A stretch of 64,000 bases of DNA from Streptomyces djakartensis (GTDB taxonomy: Bacteria > Actinomycetota > Actinomycetes > Streptomycetales > Streptomycetaceae). The translations under genes and the position numbers were made by a program. How positions within the stretch are numbered: the first letter of the stretch is position 1; every line of letters begins with the position of its first letter. Shown here piece by piece: positions 33,826 through 41,120 of the stretch. The notes beneath the pieces are model-generated. The model had not been told where the DNA came from and searched no databases. It saw only the letters and a list, made by a program, of their open reading frames with translations. Location: the NCBI RefSeq assembly GCF_014651075.1, contig NZ_BMWE01000012.1:186001-250000 (forward strand). The letters run 5' to 3'.

Positions 33826-34833
33826 TCAGAACCCCGCGGATGCCGCCATCGTCTCCGCGTAGCGCGGCACGGTACGGGACCAGAAGTAGCATCCGCGTAT
33901 CCAGCCGGCCATGCCCTCCACGTAGCCGGCGCCGGACGGGCTCAACTCCGGCCTGATCCCGGCGTACAGCTCCTCGAACTCGCGGATCGTGCCGTTGATG
34001 CGCCGTATGGCCAGCGTGACGGCCAGCCGCAGGGAGCACCGGTGCGTCCGCTGGTAGGCGAGGGCCAGGTTGATCGTGCCGCCTTCCCGCTGCTCCTTCA
34101 CCGCAGAGTAGAGGTCGGGGATCCAGACCGCCGCGTCGGCCGACAGACGGGTCAGGCGTCGCATCACGGGATGATGGAGTTCGTCCGGGGGCAGTTCGCA
34201 CGGCTGGGCGGCCTCGCACAGGGGGTAGAACGGCTCGACGCCCGCGATGAGGGAGCGTATGGACCGGCACAGTCCGCTTCCCACCGGGACGGGACGGGCC
34301 TGGGCCACCGCTTCGTAGAGCAGCCCGTGCACGTACTCACGGCTGTTCCAGGCCCATCGCGCCGCCTGGGCTGGTGTGCACCGCTCCCGGACCTGTCGAT
34401 GGAGGTCGGTCAGGGCGGCCCCGAGCGGGGTGGTGGGCGGCCCGCCGTCCCGCAGGATCGCGACGCTCTCGCACAGCATGGGCAGCAGCCGGCCGGGCGA
34501 GCGCCGGCCGAGGTCCTCCGCCCGGTCGTCGAAGACGAACTGGTAGGCGATCTGGTTGGCGGCGATCTGGAGGAGCCCGGAATCCATGTCCGGACCGTTG
34601 TACGCCGCGAGTTCGGCGGGGCGCGTGCGCGAGATCATGGCGGCGACCGCCGGGTCATCGGTCAGTCCCCAGGTGTGCAGCCATTTCTCGACGCCTGCCG
34701 CGGCTTCGGCCGCGTGGGGGTTCCGCTCGAACGGGAACGGCATGTAGAGGTTCGCGTCGATCAGTTCCCCAAGGCCCGCTGCCGGAATTCCGTCCTGCGT
34801 GACGAGCGCGATTTCCTCATGCGTCGTGGACAT
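33826..34833 (-). CDS. Class I bacterial terpene synthase with variant NSE motif
   Basis: A 335-residue cyclase expected to convert farnesyl or another prenyl diphosphate into a cyclic terpene. The Asp-rich motif is FVFDDRAED (Asp102, Asp103, Glu106, Asp107). Arg193 sits 46 residues before the NSE position, as expected for the pyrophosphate sensor, and the C-terminal Arg-Tyr pair is present (WSRTVPRY). The NSE triad, normally NDxxSxxxE, reads PDLYSAVKE: Pro239 replaces the metal-binding Asn, with Asp240, Ser243 and Glu247 kept. I chose the ATG at 34833 (AGG eight bases before it) over the GTG at 34842. The start overlaps the P450 stop by 17 nt, so the two are coupled. The product is unknown. 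Confidence 0.9.
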   Translation of the reverse strand: MSTTHEEIALVTQDGIPAAGLGELIDANLYMPFPFERNPHAAEAAAGVEKWLHTWGLTDDPAVAAMISRTRPAELAAYNGPDMDSGLLQIAANQIAYQFVFDDRAEDLGRRSPGRLLPMLCESVAILRDGGPPTTPLGAALTDLHRQVRERCTPAQAARWAWNSREYVHGLLYEAVAQARPVPVGSGLCRSIRSLIAGVEPFYPLCEAAQPCELPPDELHHPVMRRLTRLSADAAVWIPDLYSAVKEQREGGTINLALAYQRTHRCSLRLAVTLAIRRINGTIREFEELYAGIRPELSPSGAGYVEGMAGWIRGCYFWSRTVPRYAETMAASAGF

Positions 34834-36250
34834 CGCTGCCACCTGCCGTTCGGGAGTTGTGGAGGACGGGTACGACAGTCGTTCGCGGTTCGCAGGTCAT
34901 CACCAGGTCCCTCGGCCCCAAAGAGGCTGCGGGGCGCAGCCGTTCCCGGTGGCCGGGCAGGTGGCGCAGTCGCCAGTGGCGGGCGATGAACGCCAGCGCC
35001 ACCGTGGCCTCCGCCGTGGCGAGTGTCTCTCCCATGCACTTCCGGCGGCCGGCGCCGAACGGGATCATCGCTCCCGGGCGCACGGCGACGGCCTGCCCGG
35101 GCAGCCAGCGGTCGGGAAGGAAGCGGCCGGGGTCGGGGAACAGGGCGGGGTCATGGTGGAGGAGGTACGGACTGAACATGACGGTGGCGCCCCGCGGGAG
35201 CCGGTGCCCGGCGAGCCGCGTCTCCTTCGTGGTGGCACGGGTGAACAGCCATCCCGGCGGGCGGTGGCGAAGGGTTTCGGTGAGGACGCGCCGGGTGTGG
35301 GCGAGGTGCGGCAGCTCGTCGGGGCCGGGGGGCCGCCCGGAAGCGAGCACGGCGTCGACCTCTGAGTGCAGGCGCCGCTCCTCCTCGGGGTGCCGCCCCA
35401 CGAGCTCCAGGGCGGAGGAGAGGCACAGGGCGGTGCTCTCGGTGCCGGCGAACATCAACGTGATCACCTGGCCGTGGACCTCCCTGTCGGTGATCGCCGT
35501 CTCCCCGTCGTCGCCCCGCGCGGCCGCCAGCAGCGTCCCCAGCAGGTCGTCGCGGTCGGAGGAGCCGGTGCTCCGCCGGCGCTCGGCGACCACCGCGCCG
35601 ACGATCGCGCGCAGGCGGTCGGAAGCGTGCCGGTAGCGCCGGTTCGCCGGCGTGGGCAGCCGGAACAGGCTGTCGACCGGCATCACCGTCCGGACGAACA
35701 TGCCGCGCATCACGGTGGCCAGGCACGCGCGCATCTCGGCGGCGGTCGCGGCGTCGAGCGAGTCGGAGAAGAGGACGCGGCAGAGCACGCGGGTCGACAG
35801 GTCCAGCATGGCCGCGCTGACGTCGACCGCCTGCCCGGCCCGCCACTGCCGGCACACCGACTCCACTTCCTCGCCCATCACCCGCACCTGGTCGGCGACG
35901 CGGGCCTTGCGGAAGCCGGGCTGGAGCATTCTGCGCTGGCGCCGGTGATCCTGATGGCGGCAGGTGCCGACGCCGTCGCCCAGCAGGAGCCGCAGCCTGT
36001 CGTAGAGGGGGCCGCCCTTGTCGAAGGTGTCCGGGTCGCCGAGCACCTGGTGGACCAGATCCGGGTGGCAGGCCATCCAGGCACGCTGCGGACCCAGGCG
36101 TATTTCGACCAGGTCCCCGTGCGCGGGCAGGGATTGAAGAAATGCCAGCGGACGACGGACCAAGTCGATACCGTGGCCGAGGAATGGGAATATGCCTGGA
36201 GCAGTGCCCACTGTCCAATCTCGGGCCGGGCCGGGAACGGAGCCGCTCAT
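34817..36250 (-). CDS. Cytochrome P450 coupled to terpene synthase (CYP170/PtlI-like)
   Basis: A 477-residue P450. All landmarks are intact: HRRQRRMLQPGF in the C-helix (~102-113), I-helix FAGTESTALCL (267-277), ETLRHRP (E325, R328), PERF-region FLPDRWLP and haem loop FGAGRRKCMGET with Cys405. The N-terminal GIFPFLGHGIDLVRRPLAFLQSLPAHGDLVEIRLGP and C-helix patterns resemble terpene-oxidising CYP170A1 and pentalenene oxygenase. It probably oxidises the hydrocarbon made by the next gene. The ATG at 36250 follows AGGTGG; longer in-frame extensions are unlikely coding. The upstream region holds its promoter. Confidence 0.93.
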   Translation of the reverse strand: MSGSVPGPARDWTVGTAPGIFPFLGHGIDLVRRPLAFLQSLPAHGDLVEIRLGPQRAWMACHPDLVHQVLGDPDTFDKGGPLYDRLRLLLGDGVGTCRHQDHRRQRRMLQPGFRKARVADQVRVMGEEVESVCRQWRAGQAVDVSAAMLDLSTRVLCRVLFSDSLDAATAAEMRACLATVMRGMFVRTVMPVDSLFRLPTPANRRYRHASDRLRAIVGAVVAERRRSTGSSDRDDLLGTLLAAARGDDGETAITDREVHGQVITLMFAGTESTALCLSSALELVGRHPEEERRLHSEVDAVLASGRPPGPDELPHLAHTRRVLTETLRHRPPGWLFTRATTKETRLAGHRLPRGATVMFSPYLLHHDPALFPDPGRFLPDRWLPGQAVAVRPGAMIPFGAGRRKCMGETLATAEATVALAFIARHWRLRHLPGHRERLRPAASLGPRDLVMTCEPRTTVVPVLHNSRTAGGSDVHDA

Positions 36251-36611
36251 CGAATACCACCTGCTTCGGTTGGTACACGGGATATCGGGGTGCGGTCGCA
36301 CCGAGTTGACGCTCGGTCTCAGTCCTGCCCAATGGAATCCGCTGACGGCTTGCGGAATCCTTTCTCCATAGGGGCGCATGGATGCACGCAGGGGCGTCGA
36401 GTGAATCGCGATTCCCGCATGCACGCGGTTTCTCATCGCTTTCCTGTGCCCGGAGAAATCCGTGTTCCGTCTGCGCCCCCGGGTGCCACGGCAGTCGCGT
36501 GGCGTATCTGGCATGAGCATGAAAGAAGGGCCACGTCGCCGCCTGGGCCCGGCGATGGCCCCGGCGGCGAGGTGGCCCCGGCGAACCGCGGCGGCCCGCC
36601 CCGCGCACGTC
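36251..36611. promoter_or_regulatory. 361-bp region upstream of the P450-terpene synthase pair
   Basis: No gene is visible. It should carry the promoter of the terpene pair and the 3' end of the hydrolase transcript. A perfect 12-bp palindrome GAATCGCGATTC lies at 36403-36414, about 155 bp before the P450 start, in a locally less GC-rich stretch, and is a candidate operator. The LAL-gene repeats do not recur here. I saw no strong terminator after the hydrolase. Confidence 0.4.
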
Positions 36612-38654
36612 CTACAGCAGGTCGCGCGGTACCTTCTCGTTCCAGGTGCGGGAGAACACCCGGCGGCCCGCCTCATAGGCGTCGAGCGTCGCGTCCACGA
36701 AGAAGTCCGTCTCGTCGCAGCTCAGCCGGGTGCCCGTCACCACCCGCACGTCCCAGTCGTCCCGCTGGAACGTCATGGTCCAGGTGGACTCGCCGCTCGC
36801 CGAGGTGAAGTCGTCGGCGACCGCCGTGTAGCGCTCCTCGGCGCGGAGCCCGGCCTCGATGCCGATGTCCTCGAAGCGGACCCTGCCCCGGTCCTTCACG
36901 ATGTCCAGTTCCGAGCGATAGCCGACCAGGTCCCGCTTGACCTCCCAGCGCGCCTCGGGGGGCGTCACCTGGCTCGTGGCGATCGGGGGAGTGCCCTCGG
37001 GTTCGCCGAAGGGCGACGACGGCACCTCGTCGGGTTCCTCGACCGGCCGCACCGGCAGGGTGAGCGTGCTGGAGTGCTCGTGCACGCTCAGCAGGGCGGG
37101 CCTCGGCGGGGGCCAGGCCAGCGGCCAGTAGGACGTGGAGAGGGAGAGCCGGATGCGGTGGCCCGGCGGGAACGCCTGCGCCACTCCGTTCAGCGGGATG
37201 GTGGCCCGGTAGCGGCGGCCCGGCTCCAGCGGCTCGGGGGACTCCGTGCTGTCGCGGCGGGTGAGGTTGAGGATGCCGTAGGAGACACGCGTCGCGGCGC
37301 CGTCGGGGCTCACGTCGGACAGCCGCGCGGCCACCATGGCGACCGGTTCGCTGACCGACAGGTCGAGTTCCACGGTCGGTGAGCCGAGGATCTCCACCTG
37401 CTCGGTCAGGGGCCCGGTGTCGAAGACGAGGGAACCGCCGTCCTCCTCGCGCTGGTCGTACGGCAGGTCCGGGGGAGCGTTGTAGGACGCCCACTTGCCC
37501 GCGAACTGGCCCACGGAGAGCGGGGACTGCACGGTCAGCGCGTCACCGCCTGCTGTCTCCCCCTCCTCCGGAGCCTCCCGCGGAGGCTCGATGGTGTGCC
37601 GGGTGAGCGGGTGCACGACCTGCCGGATGTGCGGGGAGGGCCAGTCCGGCTCGCCGACCCAGCGTCCCGGCCGCTCCTCGTACGCGGTGGAGGGCGGGAC
37701 GCTGTCCTGCATCCACGTGAGCAGCATGGGGCCGTCCATGACGCCGTTGTCGACGCCCTTGAGCCAGTGGTCCCACCACCGTACGAGCTCCTGGAGGTAG
37801 CCGATGGCGGGCCCGGGCTGCCCGAGGTGGGGGAACTTGTGCGACCAGGGACCGATCAAGCCCTTGCGCGGCACATCCAGGTTGCCGAGCAGCCGGGTCA
37901 CGGCGTTGGAGTAGCCGTCCGCCCAGCCGCTGGAGGCCAGCACCGGGCAGCGGACGCCGGCGTAGTCCTCGCACACCGAGGCGTGCCGCCAGTAGTCGTC
38001 GCGGCGCTGGTGCCGCAGCCACTCGAGCACCCACGGCTCGGTGTTCTCCAGCCGCTCGTGCCACATCTCACGCCAGCGGTCGCCGACCACGGCAGGGTCG
38101 GGCGGGCAGGTGGCGTAGGCGAACATGGTGCCCGCCTCGGCCAGGTTGTCCGACAGCATGGCGCCGCCCATGTAGTGCATGTCGTCGGCGTGCCGGTCGT
38201 CGGTGAAGGACGCGATGGCGACGGCCTTCAGGCTCGGCGGCCGGCGGGCCGCCACCTGGAGCGCCGCGAAGGCACCCCAGGAGATGCCCATCATGCCCGT
38301 ACCGCCGTCGCACCAGGGCTGTTCGGCCAGCCAGGCCAGCACCTCCTCGGCGTCGGCCTGCTCCCGTTCCAGGTACTCGTCCCGCAGCACGCCCTCCGAG
38401 TCGCCGGTGCCGCGCAGGTCGACGCGGACACACGCGTAGCCGTGCCCCGCGAGGTACGGGTGGTGGATCGAGTCGCGAACGGCCGTCAGGTCGCGCTTGC
38501 GGTACGGGATGTACTCCAGCACCGCGGGCACCGGCTCCTGGTCCGAGGAGGTCGGCCGCCAGACGTGCGCGGAGAGCCGGACCCCGTCGGACATCGGGAT
38601 CGTGACGTGCTCCTCTTCCTTCGTCTCGTACGGCAGGTTGGTCACGTAACGCAT
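36612..38654 (-). CDS. CocE/NonD-family hydrolase (X-Pro dipeptidyl-peptidase S15 fold)
   Basis: A 680-residue alpha/beta hydrolase. The nucleophile elbow is MMGISWGAFAAL (GxSxG). A later Asp in SSGWADGYSNAVTRLL and His in GPWSHKFPHLGQPGP complete the likely triad. The C-terminal ~220 residues are the jelly-roll domain of S15/CocE enzymes (VQSPLSVGQFAGKWASYNAP, PGHRIRLSLSTSYWPLAWPPP). Members cleave Xaa-Pro peptides, cocaine-like esters or acyl-amides. It has no signal peptide. The ATG at 38654 follows AAGGAG by 12 bases; GTG codons at 38663 and 38690 are alternatives. The ATP-grasp gene ends only ~50 bp upstream on the same strand, so the two are likely one operon. Confidence 0.9.
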   Translation of the reverse strand: MRYVTNLPYETKEEEHVTIPMSDGVRLSAHVWRPTSSDQEPVPAVLEYIPYRKRDLTAVRDSIHHPYLAGHGYACVRVDLRGTGDSEGVLRDEYLEREQADAEEVLAWLAEQPWCDGGTGMMGISWGAFAALQVAARRPPSLKAVAIASFTDDRHADDMHYMGGAMLSDNLAEAGTMFAYATCPPDPAVVGDRWREMWHERLENTEPWVLEWLRHQRRDDYWRHASVCEDYAGVRCPVLASSGWADGYSNAVTRLLGNLDVPRKGLIGPWSHKFPHLGQPGPAIGYLQELVRWWDHWLKGVDNGVMDGPMLLTWMQDSVPPSTAYEERPGRWVGEPDWPSPHIRQVVHPLTRHTIEPPREAPEEGETAGGDALTVQSPLSVGQFAGKWASYNAPPDLPYDQREEDGGSLVFDTGPLTEQVEILGSPTVELDLSVSEPVAMVAARLSDVSPDGAATRVSYGILNLTRRDSTESPEPLEPGRRYRATIPLNGVAQAFPPGHRIRLSLSTSYWPLAWPPPRPALLSVHEHSSTLTLPVRPVEEPDEVPSSPFGEPEGTPPIATSQVTPPEARWEVKRDLVGYRSELDIVKDRGRVRFEDIGIEAGLRAEERYTAVADDFTSASGESTWTMTFQRDDWDVRVVTGTRLSCDETDFFVDATLDAYEAGRRVFSRTWNEKVPRDLL

Positions 38655-38702
38655 GGAACCCACGTGCTCCTTACTCTCGTGGGGCTTCACCGCGGCGGGC
38701 TG

Positions 38703-39998
38703 TCACTCTTGCGGGGCATCGTCGAAGGTGAGCCCCAGGGCGGCCACGCAGTGGTCGAACTTCTCCCGCAGTTCCTGCTCGTCGGCCCCACCGGTGTAGA
38801 TGTGTGCCAGCTCGTAGCTGTAGCTGTCCTGTCCGGGAAGTTCCGAGAGCCTGTCGCCCTCCTCGGGGACCACCTCGATACGCACCCCCGGGGTCTCCCG
38901 CTCGATACGGGCGATCTCCTCCGGCCCGGGCACCCGGCGCACCACGCCGTCCGTGAACCAGCGGTGGTACCACTTCGCGGCCATCGCGTACGGACCCTCG
39001 CGGTGCGGCATGCGCGGGTCCTCTCCGAGGGCGAGACTCAGCATGCAGTGGTGGTTCGGGACACCGTCGACGTACTGGAACAGCTCCGCGTGCGACTGGG
39101 AGTGCCGGGGGTTGATCTCCAGCAGGTTGATCTCCTGCGTCCGCGGGTCGTAGAAGTACTCGATGCTGAAGGTGGCCGAGTCCATGCCGATCTGCCGCAT
39201 CACGCGCTCGCTGACGTCGTGCAACTGGGCGATGACGGCGGGCGGCAGCGTCGAGGGGTACTGGTGGCGCAGGAAACAGGGCGAGTCCGGGTACTGGATG
39301 GAGTCCAGGACTCCGTAGACCGTCACCTCGCCCTGGTGGACGTAGCCCTCCACGGCGACCTGGACGCCGGACATCGCCTCCTCCGCCAGGCAGACCCGGC
39401 CGCCCACGCCGTCCATCTCCGGCGGCAGGTCGATGCGTTCGAGGATGTGCTCGAAGGGGCGCCCGATGCGGGAGATACCGTCGCGGATCTGAGTGACGGC
39501 CTTGCGGAACTCCTCTTCGTCATCGACTCCGAAGGCCAGTTCGGACGAGTAGGAGAGCGCGGGCTTGACCCACATCGGGAAGGTCACGCCCTCCGGCGGG
39601 CGCGGCGGCTCGGCCGACAGGTCGACCCGGCCGAAGCCCGGGTGCCGGTCGGTGGCCTTCTGCTGCTCCAGCCGGCTCCAGTACTTGTGCTCGCACTTGA
39701 CCACCGACTCCAGACTGGTGCTGCGGGTGCCGTACCGCTCGCTCAGCATCGGGACCAGGGTGCTGACCGGGAAGTCCCAGTAGCCGACGATCGCGTCGAT
39801 GCTGCCGTCGAACGCGTCCAGCACGCTTTGGGCCTTGTCGATGAGCGTGGGCAGATGCACCTCGCCCAGCTGGAGTTCCTCGATGGTCAGCAAAGGGTGG
39901 AAGCGCAGCCGATCGGCCCCGGGCACCTGCCGGAGCGTCGGCAGATTGGCCTCGTCGAGCCCGATCACGAAAATGTTCTTCACCGTATCCTGAGGCAC
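38703..39998 (-). CDS. ATP-grasp ligase of unknown substrate
   Basis: A 431-residue protein with the ATP-grasp fold: an N-terminal Rossmann-like part (NIFVIGLDEANLPTL), KCEHKYWSRLEQQKATDRHPG (~101-121), the ATP-binding PMWVKPALSYSSELAFGV (~141-158) and the metal-binding FSIEYFYDP...NLLEINPRHSQSH (277-303), where EINPR is diagnostic. Such enzymes make acyl-phosphates and join carboxylates to amines or other nucleophiles. The acceptor and donor cannot be told. The GTG at 39998 follows ggaaggag. It is the first gene of the minus-strand run leading to the CocE-like hydrolase, P450, terpene synthase and LAL genes. It is divergent from the SDR gene. Confidence 0.87.
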   Translation of the reverse strand: MPQDTVKNIFVIGLDEANLPTLRQVPGADRLRFHPLLTIEELQLGEVHLPTLIDKAQSVLDAFDGSIDAIVGYWDFPVSTLVPMLSERYGTRSTSLESVVKCEHKYWSRLEQQKATDRHPGFGRVDLSAEPPRPPEGVTFPMWVKPALSYSSELAFGVDDEEEFRKAVTQIRDGISRIGRPFEHILERIDLPPEMDGVGGRVCLAEEAMSGVQVAVEGYVHQGEVTVYGVLDSIQYPDSPCFLRHQYPSTLPPAVIAQLHDVSERVMRQIGMDSATFSIEYFYDPRTQEINLLEINPRHSQSHAELFQYVDGVPNHHCMLSLALGEDPRMPHREGPYAMAAKWYHRWFTDGVVRRVPGPEEIARIERETPGVRIEVVPEEGDRLSELPGQDSYSYELAHIYTGGADEQELREKFDHCVAALGLTFDDAPQE

Positions 39999-40208
39999 GG
40001 CTCTCCTTCCGGCTACAGCGGCTCGAAGGCCGGGATTGCAAGATCGTTGGAGTACCCCTCGCGGCTGCCGGCATTCCCGGTCCGGTCGCTCGCCCTTTGT
40101 CAGGGACGGGAAACATGGCCACCGCTGTTGTGGGAACGCGAAGCGGCGTAAGAACGGCGGGTCCGTGCCCAGCGGCCCGTCGTGGACGACACCGGCGAAG
40201 GGAAAGCC

Positions 40209-41114
40209 GTGCAGCCCGAGCAGGAAAAGTCCGCACCACAGGTCGTGTCCGAGCCGGACCCGCCCTACGACTCCGACAAGCAGCGGCGCCCCGGCCTCGA
40301 GGCCGACATGCGCACCGCGCCGCGCTACCGGGCGAGCCGCTACCGGGCCAGCGGGAAGCTGGAGGGGAAGACCGCGCTGATCACCGGCGGCGACTCCGGG
40401 ATCGGACGGGCCGTGGCGCTGCTCTACGCGCGGGAAGGCGCAGACGTCGCCATCGTCCACCTGCCGGAGGAGCAGGTGGACGCCGAGCGGGTGCGCGGCG
40501 ACGTGGAGGAGCAGGGCCGGCGCTGCCTGCTGCTGCCCGGCGACCTCACCGACCCGGCGTTCTGCCGCGAGGCCGTCGAGCGGACGGTGGCGGAGCTCGG
40601 CGGGCTGAACATCCTGGTGAGCAACGCGGCGTACCTCAACAGCAAGCTGGAACTCGAGCAGTTGACCGCGGAGGACTTCGACCTCACGTTCAAGACGAAC
40701 GTCTACGCGTACTTCCACCTGCTCATGGCGGCCCTGCCCCACCTGGAGCCCGGCGACGCCGTCATCGCCACCGCGACCGAGGAAGCCCTCAAGGGCAGCA
40801 CGACGATGATCGACTACGCGGCGTCCAAGGCCGCGCTGATCACCCTGACCAAGTCGGTCGCCGTGCACCTGGCCAAGCGGGGCGTCCGCGCCAACGTGGT
40901 CGCGCCCGGCCCGACCTGGACGCCGCTCAACGAGGCGGACCAGCACATGCCCCCGGACGGGCTGGCCCATATCGGCAGCGAGGCCCCGCTGGAGCGCGCC
41001 GCCCAGCCGGAGGAGATCGCGCCGACGTATGTGTATCTCGCCTCCGACGCCGACTCCAGCTACACGGTGGGCGAGGTCATCGCCGTGACGGGCGGCATCG
41101 TCGACACGCGGTAG
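40209..41114 (+). CDS. Short-chain dehydrogenase/reductase, YghA/YdaD-like
   Basis: About 301 residues. A polar, Pro-rich N-terminal extension (~45 residues, YDSDKQRRPGLEADM) precedes the Rossmann domain: TALITGGDSGIGRAVALLYA binds NAD(P) and ILVSNAAY is the NxAG-type motif. The active site is IDYAASK; the catalytic Ser position 13 residues before the Tyr is Thr (ATEEALKGSTTMIDY). The extension and YAASKAALITLTKSVA pattern fit stress-associated SDRs such as YdaD/YghA. The GTG at 40209 follows aaggga; the GTG at 40182 lacks a ribosome site. It ends 6 nt from the convergent SpoIIE gene. Confidence 0.88.
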   Translation: MQPEQEKSAPQVVSEPDPPYDSDKQRRPGLEADMRTAPRYRASRYRASGKLEGKTALITGGDSGIGRAVALLYAREGADVAIVHLPEEQVDAERVRGDVEEQGRRCLLLPGDLTDPAFCREAVERTVAELGGLNILVSNAAYLNSKLELEQLTAEDFDLTFKTNVYAYFHLLMAALPHLEPGDAVIATATEEALKGSTTMIDYAASKAALITLTKSVAVHLAKRGVRANVVAPGPTWTPLNEADQHMPPDGLAHIGSEAPLERAAQPEEIAPTYVYLASDADSSYTVGEVIAVTGGIVDTR

Positions 41115-41120
41115 CCCGGC

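Noticed and set aside
36251..36676. Extension of the terpene P450 by 142 residues
   Set aside because: The extra residues are R/P/H-rich with no P450 features; the ATG at 36250 has a ribosome site and gives the usual P450 length.
30708..39998. A single antibiotic-type biosynthetic cluster covering all minus-strand genes
   Set aside because: No PKS, NRPS, carrier protein or resistance gene is present, and there are gaps of 208 and 361 bp. I treat the ligase-hydrolase pair and the terpene pair as possibly separate units.
40000..40970. In-frame N-terminal extension of the ATP-grasp protein by over 300 residues
   Set aside because: It overlaps the SDR gene on the opposite strand and lacks similarity to the family; a GTG with a strong ribosome site at 39998 gives a normal-length protein.
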